The notes beneath the pieces were generated by a model. The model worked only from the letters and a program-made list of their open reading frames with translations, made no database searches and was not told the origin of the DNA. From assembly GCF_964063345.1 (NCBI RefSeq), contig NZ_OZ061318.1, positions 6,386,001 through 6,450,000 on the forward strand: 64,000 nucleotides of DNA, read 5' to 3'. Of the stretch, positions 48,770 through 58,193 are shown piece after piece (position 1 is the stretch's first letter; every line of letters starts with the position of its first letter). The stretch comes from Pseudomonas lini (GTDB lineage Bacteria > Pseudomonadota > Gammaproteobacteria > Pseudomonadales > Pseudomonadaceae). The position numbers and the translations under genes were made by a program.

Positions 48770-49348
48770 TTAACGGGATGCGAGAACGCCATTCAACTTC
48801 GCCACTTGCGTAGCCAATGCGTCCATCAGATCTGGCGACAAGCAATCATAAGGTTCCAAACCGAGCGCGCGCAGTTTTCCGCGGATTGCCTTCATGTCCT
48901 CCGGTGGGGTGCCGGTTTCGATGATCGATGAAACGAAAGCTGCAAAGCCCGGTGCAGCCCACCCTTTTTGCGGGGATAGCTCGGTATGCACAAAATCCAG
49001 GCCATAGAACGCGTGGTCTTTATTTTCGATGCGGCCGTACATATGCGCATGGCACTCTTTGCAGGCATGTCGTTGAATAGTCGCGCTCTCGTCGACGATG
49101 ACCAGCTTTTCGGCGTTCGCGGTGACGCTGACTTTATCGCGAGGAACGACAGCAACGACCGCGAATTTTGCACCTGCGGGTTTCCAGCATTTGCTGCAGC
49201 CACAGGCGTGATTGTGCAGGGTCTGGGCGTCAATCCTGATTTCAACCTTATCAGTCGGACACAGGCATTGAAGGGTACCGCCAGAGAAATTTGCTGCGCT
49301 TGGCTCTATGCCGTTATCCAGTGAAGGATGAAGCTTCAAGTTGCTCAC
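48770..49348 (-). CDS. gfa: GFA-family protein (S-(hydroxymethyl)glutathione synthase-like)
   Basis: 192 residues. Zinc-binding cysteines are placed as in Gfa: [22 protein letters not shown] and [15 protein letters not shown], with [11 protein letters not shown] downstream. The GTG start at 49348 follows GGAGG. Gfa is thought to speed up the addition of formaldehyde to glutathione. Its usual partner, the class III alcohol dehydrogenase, is present only as a fragment upstream (49412-49560). Confidence 0.88.
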   Translation of the reverse strand: MSNLKLHPSLDNGIEPSAANFSGGTLQCLCPTDKVEIRIDAQTLHNHACGCSKCWKPAGAKFAVVAVVPRDKVSVTANAEKLVIVDESATIQRHACKECHAHMYGRIENKDHAFYGLDFVHTELSPQKGWAAPGFAAFVSSIIETGTPPEDMKAIRGKLRALGLEPYDCLSPDLMDALATQVAKLNGVLASR

Positions 49349-49411
49349 AATAAACCTCCAGTATCAGGGAGTATTCGAACTGGATCTGGAGCCTGAACTC
49401 CAGGGTGCGGA

Positions 49412-49560
49412 TCAGTATTTGATAGTGCCTTCATGCATCAGATCGAAGGCCTCATTAATACGTTCAAGTAGTATGGTATGAGCGACGACGGGGGCCAGAT
49501 CGATTTCGCGCGTTCTGAGATGCTCACCCGCCTTCCTGTAGACCAACCTCCCCCTTCATT
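49412..49560 (-). pseudogene. C-terminal remnant of a zinc alcohol dehydrogenase
   Basis: The minus frame ending in TGA at 49412-49414 reads HLRTREIDLAPVVAHTILLE followed by RINEAFDLMHEGTIKY. This is the typical end of medium-chain zinc dehydrogenases (V-T-H-x-L-x-L-E-x-I-N-E-A-F-D-L-M-x-x-G). No start or catalytic part remains. It stands 60 bases upstream of gfa, the place where adhC/frmA would be expected. Confidence 0.55.
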
Positions 49561-49844
49561 GAAAACCTGCAATGACAGGTTCCTTCAACACCTCGGCATG
49601 AATTCAATGCCCATCGAGACGTGCTTCCACAGGGCATCACTCGCCTCCCAAGCAAGCGTCAACAGAACGTTATTTTTTTCAAAATACCTAAAAACCCTTT
49701 CCAACCGCTAATCAGTTAGTTCGGTTTTTTGACGCTTCCCCGATATGCGGTCACAACTTTTGCCCTCCGTTGGGTCATAACACGGTACCTGTCGATGGAA
49801 TATTGGCATCTACCGAGGTTTTCGCCTGATACGGAGATAAGCTC

Positions 49845-52800
49845 ATGATTTTTAACGTACAAAATTTTGGCGCCAAAGGAGATGGCATCACTGACGACAC
49901 AGCGGCAATACAAAGTGCAATTAATGCGGCGGCCGCTGCAGGCGGTGGGCAGGTGTATATGCCGACCGGAACTTATATCGTTTCTGGAGGTGAGGAACCC
50001 TCCGACGGTTGCCTGATGCTCAAGAGCAACGTCTACCTGTACGGCGACGGCATGGGACAAACGACGGTCAAGGTGGCTGACGGCTCCGACACCAAGATCA
50101 CAGGGGTCATCCGCTCCGCCTATGGCGAGGAAACCCATGACTTCGGCGTCAGCAACCTCACCATCGACGGCAACCGTGACAGCACCACGGGCAAGATCGA
50201 CGGTTGGTTCAATGGCTACATTCCCGGCGAAGCAGGCTACGACTCCAACGTTACCCTCGACAGCGTCGAGATCAAGGATTGCTCCGGGTACGGTTTCGAC
50301 CCCCACGAGCAGACCGTCAACATGGTCATCAAGAACAGCGTGTCCCACGGCAACGGCCTGGACGGCTTCGTTGCTGACTTCCTCAGCAACAGCACCTTCG
50401 AAAACAACATCGCCTACGACAACGACCGCCACGGTTTCAACATCGTTACCAGCACCCACGATTTCACCATGACCAATAACGTCGCCTATGACAACGGCGG
50501 CAATGGCATCGTGATCCAGCGCGGCAGCGAGGACATCCCCTCCCCCAGCAACATCACCATCACCGGTGGCGAGGTGTACGGCAACGGCGCCGAAGGAGTG
50601 CTGATCAAGCTGTCCAGCGAGGTGATCGTCAGCGACGTCGACATCCACGACAATACCAGCGCCGGGATACGCATCTACGGCAGCAACCACGTCGAGATCA
50701 TCGACAACACGCTCAACAACAACTCCCTGGGTAACCCCGTACCGGAGATCATCATCCAGTCCTACAACGACACCCTGGGTGTGTCCGGCAAGTACTTCAA
50801 CGGCAGCGATAACACGATCCAGGGCAACATCATCACCGGCAGCAATCTGTCGACCTACGGCGTCGCAGAACGCAATGAAGACGGCACTGATCGCAACGCC
50901 ATTATTGGCAATACCATCAGTCACACCAGCAAGGGTGCCACGCTGATCTATGGTGACGGCAGCTACGTCAGCGACACGGTGCCGATGATCACCGTGCAAG
51001 GTACCGTTGGCAACGACACCCTGCTGGGCAGCGCCGCCAGCGAGATTTTTTACGGTGGTGCCGGCAACGACACCATCAATGGCGGGGCCGGTGGCGACAT
51101 TCTGGTGGGGGGTGCAGGCATCGACAAACTCACTGGCGGTACCGGCGCCGATACGTTCCGTTTCACCGCTCAGTCCGACAGTTACCGCAACGCAACCGCA
51201 AGCTTCGATGACACCATCACCGACTTCGACGTCACCCAGGACAAGATCGACCTCGCCGGCCTCGGTTTCACCGGCCTGGGCAATGGCCATGGCGGCACCT
51301 TGCAGGTCAGCTACAGCGCCAGCAGCGATCGGACCTACATCAAGGACTACGATGCCGACGCCAGCGGCAATCGCTTCGAGCTGATTCTCTCAGGCAACCT
51401 CGTCAGCACCCTGACCGCCAGCAATTTCATCTTCAATCGGGTGATCACCGGCACCAGCGGCAACGACTCGCTGCTGGGTAGCGATTCGGCCGACACCCTC
51501 CTCGGCCTGGCGGGCAACGACAGCCTCAGTGGCGGCGCGGGCGACGACAGCCTCAGTGGCGGCGCGGGCGACGACAAGCTCGACGGTGGCGCCGGTATGG
51601 ACACCCTCACCGGTGGCGTTGGTGCTGACATCTTTGTGTTCTCCAATCGCCTGGACAGTTACCGCAACTACAACACCGGCGGCGCCAACCTTGGCGACCT
51701 GATCACCGATTTCGATATCACCGCCGACAAAATCGACCTCTCGGCCATGGGTTTCACCGGCCTGGGGGACGGCAAGAACAACACCGTGTACGTGGTGCTC
51801 AACAGTGCCGGCACCAAGACTTACATCAAGTCCCTGACCGCCGACGCCGATGGCAACCGCTTCGAAGTGGCACTGGACGGCAACTTCCTCGGCAAGCTGA
51901 CCAACGCCAATTTCGTCTTCGCCACTTCGCCAACGGTCAATCATGCGCCGGTGGTGGCAACGGCGTTGCTGGATCAAAACGCGACCGAAAACACCCCGTT
52001 CAGCTACGCGGTGCCGGCCACCAGCTTCACCGATCCGGATAATGACAGCCTCAACTACACCGCGACCCTGGCCGATGGCAGCGCCCTGCCCGCGTGGCTG
52101 AGCTTCAATGCCGCCAACCTGACCTTCACCGGCACACCGACCAGCACCGCGTCCGGCAATTACAACGTACTGGTCAAAGCCACGGACCCGGCCGGTGCAT
52201 CGGTCAGCGATAGCTTCGCCCTGGTTGTGGCCGATGCGCCCGCCAACACCATCACCGGCACCAACAATGCCGAAACCCTCAACGGCACGGCAGGCGCAGA
52301 CCTGATCCTCGGCCTCGGTGGCAACGACACAATCAAGGCCGGCACCGGCGCGGACATCGTCGACGGCGGCGCCGGACGAGATTCGCTGTACGGCGGCGAC
52401 GGTGCCGACACCTTCCGCTACACCAACGTGCTCGACAGCTACCGCGACTACGACACCGGCGGTGTCACGGTCACCGACACGATTTATGACTTCACCGCGG
52501 GCGTCGACAAGATCGATGTTTCAGGCCTGGGCTTTGTCGGCCTCGGCGATGGCCGCCATGGCACGTTGTACATCACCCTTAACGCGGCCGGCGACAAGAC
52601 CTACATCAAGTCCGCCGAAGCGGATGCCGATGGCAATCGTTTTGAAATCGCCCTCAACGGCAACTACCTCAACACCCTGACTGCCAGCGACTTCGTGTTC
52701 GGCGAGAGCGTCCAGCAGGACATTCTCTACCTGCCCACCCTCGGCCAATCCAATGCGCGCCTGCTGCGTATGACGGAGGACGACAATCAGTCCGGCACCT

Positions 52801-54704
52801 CGATGCTGGTCAACGACCTGGACCGCTACACGTCCTATGACGTGCGCAGTCAGTTCACCGATGCCAATGGCAACGGCATCGACATCGCGGTGGGCGGCAG
52901 CACGGTCACCGGCCTGTCGACGCTCAGCGCCGAGGAACTCAAGTTGTGCTGGTGGCTGACCGATACCAACCAACCCGGCGCTGCGCTATTGCGCGCCGTG
53001 ACGCTCCTGCAGGACCAACGCACCGAACTGCAATCCATCGATAACGTCACCATGGGCATCATTTGGGGCCAGGGCGAGGAAGCCGCCCAGGAGATCGGCC
53101 GCGCCACGGACAAAGCAGCGGCAGCGGCGGCCTACAAGGCTGCGACCTTGAAGGTGTTTGATTACCTGCATGCCCAGTTCGGCAACTTCAACGTGTACTT
53201 GATGGAGACCGGTCATTACGAACAGGACGCGGCGCGTGCCCGTGGTTATTCAGAAGAAAAGATTGCCTCCATCGTCGAAGGGGTTGGCTATGTCCGCGCC
53301 GCCCAGGAAGCCATCGCCGCCGAGCGCGCCGACGTCAAGCTGGCGGTGGACTACACCGACCTCCCCTTGCGCTACGAAGTCGATCCAATGGCGTATCCCG
53401 ACGACGTCTGGCACCTGCACGAGGAGTCGGCGGAGATCGTCGGCCAGCGCCTGGCCGACTACATTGCCAATGACCTTGGCTTCCAGGGCAACCCCAACGA
53501 CAACAACAGCGTGCAGGACATTTTCGACAACGCCCGGAACATGATTTCCGGTACCGATCAGGCGGATACCCTGGTGGGCAGTTCGGGCAACGACACACTG
53601 GATGGCGGCCTGGGCGCCGATACCATGACCGGTGGCGATGGCAACGACATCTATGTGGTCGACAACGCGTCCGACCGCGTGGTGGAAACCAACACCTCGA
53701 CCTCGCAGATCGATACGGTGCAGGCCTCGGTCAGCTGGACCCTGGGCGCCAACCTCGAGAACCTGGTGCTCACCGGTGTGTCGGCCATCAACGGCACCGG
53801 CAATGAGCGGCACAACTTCATCACCGGCAATGCCGCCAATAACGTGCTCAATGGTGCCGCAGGGGATGACAGCATGAGCGGCGGCGATGGCAACGACACC
53901 TACTATGTCGACAACGCCGATGACGCAGTGATCGAGACCAACAGCAATGCCGTTTCTGGAGGAGTCGACAGTGTGCACAGCAGCCTGGCGGCTTATACCC
54001 TAGGCAACAACGTCGAGCGTCTGTATGTCGATAGCACTGGCGCCGCCAATGGTACGGGCAACGCGCTGGACAACACGCTGTTCGCCGGAGCCGGCAACAA
54101 CGTGCTGGACGGGCGCGATGGCAATGACACGGTGTCTTTTGAGCGCGCCCTGTCCGGCGTTACCGTAAACCTCTCGACGTCAGCGCAACAAAACACCGTG
54201 AGTTCCGGGCTCGACACCTTGAAATTCTGCGAAAACCTGACGGGAAGCGCCTACGCCGACAATCTGTCGGGCAACAGCGCGGCGAACGTTCTGAACGGTG
54301 GCGCGGGCAACGATACGCTGGTGGGCGGTTCGGGCGATGACCGGTTGATCGGCGGTGCAGGCACCGACAACCTCACCGGTGGCACTGGCGCGGATACCTA
54401 CGCGTTTGGTGCGCTGTCGGACATGGGCGTCGGTGCTTTGCACGATGTGATCAACGGCTTCAAGAGCACCGAGGGCGATCTTCTGGATTTCACCGGCCTG
54501 GACGCCAACCCGCTGACCACCGCTGTCGACGCCTTCACCTTCATCGGCAGCAACGCCTTCGACCCTGCCGACGCCACCGGCCAACTGCGATTTGCCGATG
54601 GCATTCTCTACGGCAGTGTCGATGCCGACGCCACTCCAGAGTTCGAAATCCAACTGGTGGGCGTACAGGAGCTGCACGCCAGCGATTTCACAACCTTGGG
54701 TTAG
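49845..54704 (+). CDS. Mannuronan C5-epimerase / alginate O-acetylesterase (PsmE-like, RTX)
   Basis: 1619 residues, secreted, no signal peptide. Residues 1-385 are an AlgE A-module: a right-handed beta-helix with YGFDPHE giving Tyr149, Asp152 and His154, then Asp178 and Arg195, the same numbers as the AlgE4 active site. RTX calcium blocks with GGxGxD repeats follow (about 386-530, 531-695, 803-955). A cadherin/He_PIG-type Ig domain lies at about 696-802. At 956-1225 an SGNH esterase domain has GQSN (Ser969), WGQGE and DDVWH (Asp1187, His1190). RTX blocks resume from 1233 to the end. P. syringae PsmE is a known enzyme with the same combination. It should convert mannuronate to guluronate in alginate and remove acetyl groups. 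Type I secretion is expected, but no export genes are adjacent. GGAG precedes the ATG. Confidence 0.93.
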   Translation: MIFNVQNFGAKGDGITDDTAAIQSAINAAAAAGGGQVYMPTGTYIVSGGEEPSDGCLMLKSNVYLYGDGMGQTTVKVADGSDTKITGVIRSAYGEETHDFGVSNLTIDGNRDSTTGKIDGWFNGYIPGEAGYDSNVTLDSVEIKDCSGYGFDPHEQTVNMVIKNSVSHGNGLDGFVADFLSNSTFENNIAYDNDRHGFNIVTSTHDFTMTNNVAYDNGGNGIVIQRGSEDIPSPSNITITGGEVYGNGAEGVLIKLSSEVIVSDVDIHDNTSAGIRIYGSNHVEIIDNTLNNNSLGNPVPEIIIQSYNDTLGVSGKYFNGSDNTIQGNIITGSNLSTYGVAERNEDGTDRNAIIGNTISHTSKGATLIYGDGSYVSDTVPMITVQGTVGNDTLLGSAASEIFYGGAGNDTINGGAGGDILVGGAGIDKLTGGTGADTFRFTAQSDSYRNATASFDDTITDFDVTQDKIDLAGLGFTGLGNGHGGTLQVSYSASSDRTYIKDYDADASGNRFELILSGNLVSTLTASNFIFNRVITGTSGNDSLLGSDSADTLLGLAGNDSLSGGAGDDSLSGGAGDDKLDGGAGMDTLTGGVGADIFVFSNRLDSYRNYNTGGANLGDLITDFDITADKIDLSAMGFTGLGDGKNNTVYVVLNSAGTKTYIKSLTADADGNRFEVALDGNFLGKLTNANFVFATSPTVNHAPVVATALLDQNATENTPFSYAVPATSFTDPDNDSLNYTATLADGSALPAWLSFNAANLTFTGTPTSTASGNYNVLVKATDPAGASVSDSFALVVADAPANTITGTNNAETLNGTAGADLILGLGGNDTIKAGTGADIVDGGAGRDSLYGGDGADTFRYTNVLDSYRDYDTGGVTVTDTIYDFTAGVDKIDVSGLGFVGLGDGRHGTLYITLNAAGDKTYIKSAEADADGNRFEIALNGNYLNTLTASDFVFGESVQQDILYLPTLGQSNARLLRMTEDDNQSGTSMLVNDLDRYTSYDVRSQFTDANGNGIDIAVGGSTVTGLSTLSAEELKLCWWLTDTNQPGAALLRAVTLLQDQRTELQSIDNVTMGIIWGQGEEAAQEIGRATDKAAAAAAYKAATLKVFDYLHAQFGNFNVYLMETGHYEQDAARARGYSEEKIASIVEGVGYVRAAQEAIAAERADVKLAVDYTDLPLRYEVDPMAYPDDVWHLHEESAEIVGQRLADYIANDLGFQGNPNDNNSVQDIFDNARNMISGTDQADTLVGSSGNDTLDGGLGADTMTGGDGNDIYVVDNASDRVVETNTSTSQIDTVQASVSWTLGANLENLVLTGVSAINGTGNERHNFITGNAANNVLNGAAGDDSMSGGDGNDTYYVDNADDAVIETNSNAVSGGVDSVHSSLAAYTLGNNVERLYVDSTGAANGTGNALDNTLFAGAGNNVLDGRDGNDTVSFERALSGVTVNLSTSAQQNTVSSGLDTLKFCENLTGSAYADNLSGNSAANVLNGGAGNDTLVGGSGDDRLIGGAGTDNLTGGTGADTYAFGALSDMGVGALHDVINGFKSTEGDLLDFTGLDANPLTTAVDAFTFIGSNAFDPADATGQLRFADGILYGSVDADATPEFEIQLVGVQELHASDFTTLG
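51519..51572 (+). repeat. Perfect 27-base tandem duplication in RTX region
   Basis: Two identical 27-base units (51519-51545 and 51546-51572) encode DSLSGGAGD twice. Complete identity at synonymous sites points to a recent duplication or gene conversion in the calcium-binding repeats. Confidence 0.9.
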
Positions 54705-54711
54705 GCCACAT

Positions 54712-54743
54712 CCTGTGGGAGCGATCATTCCCGCTCCCACAGG
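54712..54743. terminator. REP-like hairpin behind the epimerase gene
   Basis: CCTGTGGGAGCG and CGCTCCCACAGG pair perfectly around an 8-base loop, 8 bases after the epimerase stop. The sequence is that of a REP outer arm. It sits between two converging genes and could end transcription. Confidence 0.6.
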
Positions 54744-54769
54744 GGATTTGCAGAGGCAATCGAACGCGC

Positions 54770-55291
54770 CTATCGGGAAAGTTCACAGGCCATTACAACC
54801 ATCCCGATTTCAGCCAAGTCAGTTTTGAAAGGGATTTCACCGATCTTTTGGAAACCGAAACCCTCATAAAAGCGCCGCGCATTTGAATTGGTCTTGAGCA
54901 CGTCAAGCCAGAGCAAGCGTTCTCCGCGCTCTATCGCTCGGTTGCAAATGAAGCGCAGAAGCTGTTTCCCATACCCTCGCCCTGCTTCGGATTTGAGGAA
55001 GTAAATCTTTTGAAGCTCCGCGCCCACTTCGCCAGTTAAAGGCGCAGGTGCCGACCAGTTAACTTTGCAAAAGCCTACGACCCTACCGCTTTCGTCTGAG
55101 GCTATAAGCCACAAATGGCTAGCGGATGATTCGAGTGATTGGCCGAGCGCGCGGGGTGAGAAGTCTCGATTGAGGAAGTCCTGCATACCGGCGAGAGACC
55201 AAATGGCCGAAAAATGCTCTCGGTAGGTCTTACAGCCGACTTCACGTAGAACATCGAGGTCGGCTTTGGTAGCTTCACGAATGTTGATCAT
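54770..55291 (-). CDS. GNAT-family N-acetyltransferase
   Basis: 173 residues. Acetyl-CoA binding motif A is LKSEAGRGYGKQLLRFICNRA (Q/RxxGxG/A type); WLDVLKTNSNARRFYEGFGF is motif B. The ATG at 55291 has GGGAGG close upstream and begins MINIREATKADLDVLREVG; the open frame further upstream has no support. It is 113 bases behind the aldehyde dehydrogenase gene and may or may not be in the same transcript. Confidence 0.85.
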   Translation of the reverse strand: MINIREATKADLDVLREVGCKTYREHFSAIWSLAGMQDFLNRDFSPRALGQSLESSASHLWLIASDESGRVVGFCKVNWSAPAPLTGEVGAELQKIYFLKSEAGRGYGKQLLRFICNRAIERGERLLWLDVLKTNSNARRFYEGFGFQKIGEIPFKTDLAEIGMVVMACELSR

Positions 55292-55404
55292 ATTCCTCCC
55301 TGGTTTATCGCATGAAGCGTTTGATGGGCGCTCCCTGCGACAAAATTTGTCTTGGTTGCCAAGGGCCGACCTGAGCTCGGTTCTCTCGACACCAAAGCAG
55401 AGGC

Positions 55405-56823
55405 TCAACCCATCTCATTGATGCAGACCACTTTAGGTTGCGTCATGTCCTCGTAGGCAAATCGAACACCTTCTCGCCCCAGACTGCCGTACTTGAAGCC
55501 ACCAAAAGGCATGGCATCAAAACGATAATCGGAAGAATCATTGATCATCACCCCGCCGGCTTCAATTTGCCGCGCCAATTTCAAGGCCTTGGAAAGATCA
55601 CGGGTGAAGACTCCCGCATGCAAGCTGTACTCTGGCGCATTGGCCAGAGCAACGGCGTCATCCAGATGGTCAAAAGGCTCCAGGATGACCACCGGCGCGA
55701 AGACCTCCTGCTGCCAGATCCGACTGTTATGGTTTACACGTTCCAGCACAGTCGGCGCATAGCTTCCCACTTGACGATGGTGTCCGCACAGAAGAAGCGC
55801 CCCCTCGGCCAGCGCCTCATTCACCCACTGTTCGGTGCGACGAGCCGCCTGCTCCGTAATCATTGGGCCAACATCCGTTGCTCGCTGATCAGGATCGCCA
55901 AGTACCAATGCACGCGCCTGGCTGACAAAACGCTCGCGGAAGTCTTCGTAGATTGAACGGTGTACGAGAATGCGCTGCGTGCCGATGCAATTCTGTCCTG
56001 CTGCCCAGAAAGCACCTGATACACAAGACTCTACGGTTGGTTCAAGATCACAATCTTCGAGCACGAGAACCGGTGCATTTCCCCCCAGATCCATGGCCAG
56101 CTTCTTCAAGCCTGCACTACGAGCGATGGACTCTCCAGTGGCAAAACCACCGGTGAAAGAGATCATTCGCACTTCGCGCAGCTCCACCAATGCTTTACCC
56201 AGATCGACGCCTCCGGTCGCCGGGGTTACCACGGACGGAGGCAGACCCGCCGCCACCAGGCACTCAACCAGCTTGAGAGCCGACAACGGTGCGAGCTCTG
56301 AGGGTTTCAGAATCACAGCATTGCCACCGGCTATGGCCGGGCCCAGTTTATGGGCGACCAGGTTCAGCGGATCGTTGTAGGGGGTGATCGCGACGATAAG
56401 CCCCAACGGTTCGCGAGTGAACCAGCCTTGGCGCGATTCTGAGCCTTCATATGCCTCAAATGGAATCACTTCCCCGGCGTTACGACGAGCCTCTTCCGCC
56501 GATAGCTTCAGCGTGTTCACACAACGCTTCACTTCCTTCTCTGCTTGTCGCAGCGTCTTTCCGGCCTCTGCAACAATGAGTCTGGCAAACGCTTCAGCCT
56601 CAAGTTCCACCCGCCGAGCCGCTTCCTCAAGGACGCGTGCACGAAGGTGACGAGGCATTGCCGCACTCTCACGCACGCCAATTCGCGCACGCTCCAGCAA
56701 GCCAGGAACAGCGGTTGCATCGAGGCAAGGCACGCTTCCCACCAGGCGACCATCGAATGGACTGAACACATCAATCTGTTTGGCATCAACAAGCTGGATA
56801 CTGGCCATGCTGGATACATTCAT
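55405..56823 (-). CDS. NAD(P)-dependent aldehyde dehydrogenase
   Basis: 472 residues. [23 protein letters not shown] and [12 protein letters not shown] are cofactor contacts; Cys279 in GQNCIGTQR is the nucleophile; the general-base position in MDLGGNAP holds Asp245 where most family members have Glu. It belongs to the GapN/lactaldehyde/phosphonoacetaldehyde branch. The start ATG at 56823 follows AGGAG; the frame is open upstream but lies in the next gene. It is 13 bases downstream of homoserine dehydrogenase, so aspartate semialdehyde is a plausible substrate (inference). Confidence 0.88.
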   Translation of the reverse strand: MNVSSMASIQLVDAKQIDVFSPFDGRLVGSVPCLDATAVPGLLERARIGVRESAAMPRHLRARVLEEAARRVELEAEAFARLIVAEAGKTLRQAEKEVKRCVNTLKLSAEEARRNAGEVIPFEAYEGSESRQGWFTREPLGLIVAITPYNDPLNLVAHKLGPAIAGGNAVILKPSELAPLSALKLVECLVAAGLPPSVVTPATGGVDLGKALVELREVRMISFTGGFATGESIARSAGLKKLAMDLGGNAPVLVLEDCDLEPTVESCVSGAFWAAGQNCIGTQRILVHRSIYEDFRERFVSQARALVLGDPDQRATDVGPMITEQAARRTEQWVNEALAEGALLLCGHHRQVGSYAPTVLERVNHNSRIWQQEVFAPVVILEPFDHLDDAVALANAPEYSLHAGVFTRDLSKALKLARQIEAGGVMINDSSDYRFDAMPFGGFKYGSLGREGVRFAYEDMTQPKVVCINEMG

Positions 56824-56836
56824 GACGACTCTCCTG

Positions 56837-57877
56837 TTACTTGCCGTGGGTGGTATGGATGGCGATGATGTCTGACAGCAATGCGAAGGCAGTTTCGATA
56901 CGTCCTGCTCCAGGGCCGGATACCGTAACGGCACCCAGCAGCGCGGTGTTGAACGACACCGCGTTGGTCGCCCCGGAAATACCTGCGAGAGGATGCGAAT
57001 TCGGCAGCAGCCGAGCCTCCACACTCGCTCGAACCGAGCCATCAACTTCGCGACTTGCAGAGCCGATCAGCTTCCAACTGGCACCATTGGCGCTTGCCTG
57101 AGCGATGTCTTCCGGACTGATACTGCTAATCCCCGAGCACGCCACATCGCTGACGTTCAATCGTGCATTGAGCAGTTCGTTGGCGAGGATCACCACCTTG
57201 AGGCGGACGTCAAACCCCTCCACATCGGCAGTCGGGTCGGCCTCGGCATAACCGAGCTGTTGAGCCTGAGCAACGGCGTCGTTAAACGTCAGGCCGTCCT
57301 TCATGCGGGTCAGCACGTAATTGGAAGTCCCGTTCAGGATGCCTTCAAAGCCTTGAACCTCTGCACCTGCCAGCGCCTGTCTTGCCAGACGAAGCACCGG
57401 CGTACCGCTCATGACCGAACCTTCGTACTCAAAGGCAACACCATGACGGCGGGCCAAATCCTTAAGCTCAGCTCCGTGCAACGCAATGGGCCCCTTGTTG
57501 GTGGTCACAACATGGATGCCGCTTTCCAGAGCCCAGCGGCAGAAGGTGGTAGCGGGCTCACCATCGACAGGGTTGGTGAAGGTGGCTTCAGCCATCAGGT
57601 CAGCACCGGAATGCTTGATGACGGTTTCGTTTAACGCCTCAGCGGTGCCTCCAGGCAGATGAGCGAACGCCCCCTTCTCGATAGGCAGAGCGACCAACTG
57701 CTTTGCATCCAGCCCCTCTTCAGCAACGATGGAACCAAGAAAAATATCAGTCACACCGACGATTTTGATCCCAAACCCCAGCGATGCTTTCCACTCGCCG
57801 TTGCGATCTGCAATCAGTTGAGCCAGGCCGCGGTTGACGCCACCAAAGCCCACCAGGGCAATTTTGTATTCAGTCAT
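56837..57877 (-). CDS. Homoserine dehydrogenase, short form without ACT domain
   Basis: 346 residues. N-terminal [16 protein letters not shown] binds the cofactor; the family signature [22 protein letters not shown] has the catalytic Asp and Lys; [12 protein letters not shown] is the substrate region. The common proteobacterial enzyme has about 90 more residues with a C-terminal ACT domain for feedback control by threonine; this one ends right after the catalytic part. ATG at 57877 follows AGAGGA. It pairs with the aldehyde dehydrogenase gene. Confidence 0.9.
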   Translation of the reverse strand: MTEYKIALVGFGGVNRGLAQLIADRNGEWKASLGFGIKIVGVTDIFLGSIVAEEGLDAKQLVALPIEKGAFAHLPGGTAEALNETVIKHSGADLMAEATFTNPVDGEPATTFCRWALESGIHVVTTNKGPIALHGAELKDLARRHGVAFEYEGSVMSGTPVLRLARQALAGAEVQGFEGILNGTSNYVLTRMKDGLTFNDAVAQAQQLGYAEADPTADVEGFDVRLKVVILANELLNARLNVSDVACSGISSISPEDIAQASANGASWKLIGSASREVDGSVRASVEARLLPNSHPLAGISGATNAVSFNTALLGAVTVSGPGAGRIETAFALLSDIIAIHTTHGK

Positions 57878-58012
57878 GAAAGCAGTCCTCTTGGATGTTG
57901 TTCGACAGGAACATCGTAAGAGTCGGGCTCTGGCAGTTGAATATGGCAGAGTGCTGTATTTATTGGCCGTTTTGCCCGTACAAAAAGACGAGGTGTACAG
58001 AGGCAGAAAGCC

Positions 58013-58169
58013 TGATGCCGGTAAGTTAAAGAATTGGAGCGACGAAAATCCTGTGGGAGCGTGGCTTGCCCGCGAAGAATGCACCGCAGTTTTTCAGGTA
58101 CTACGCGTCATCGTTCTTCGCGGGCAAGCCACGCTCCCACAGGGTCTGCGTCTTAACTTATCGGCATTA
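58013..58169. mobile_element. MITE-like element with REPIN core, copy B (complete)
   Basis: A 157-base element. Terminal inverted repeats are TGATGCCGGTAAGTTAA (58013-58029) and TTAACTTATCGGCATTA (58153-58169), with one or two differences. The palindromic core at 58050-58143 is nearly identical to copy A at 33810-33903, including its spacer. Direct repeats GGCAGAAAGCC flank it (58002-58012 and 58170-58180), an 11-base target duplication. It lies between homoserine dehydrogenase and the Lrp gene. Confidence 0.72.
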
Positions 58170-58193
58170 GGCAGAAAGCCCCTTTTTTTGTGT

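Noticed and set aside
49478..49711. Plus-strand 77-codon frame upstream of the epimerase gene
   Set aside because: It is opposite the dehydrogenase remnant and lacks a ribosome-binding site or recognisable features.
49716..51290. Minus-strand open frame of 524 codons opposite the epimerase gene
   Set aside because: It is the antisense of a high-GC gene with repeated codons; it is low-complexity in Val, Ala, Asp and Gly, and has no ribosome-binding site or family match.
51000..54400. Regularly repeated units in the epimerase gene considered as a CRISPR or satellite array
   Set aside because: The repeats are in frame and encode RTX calcium-binding GGxGxD motifs.
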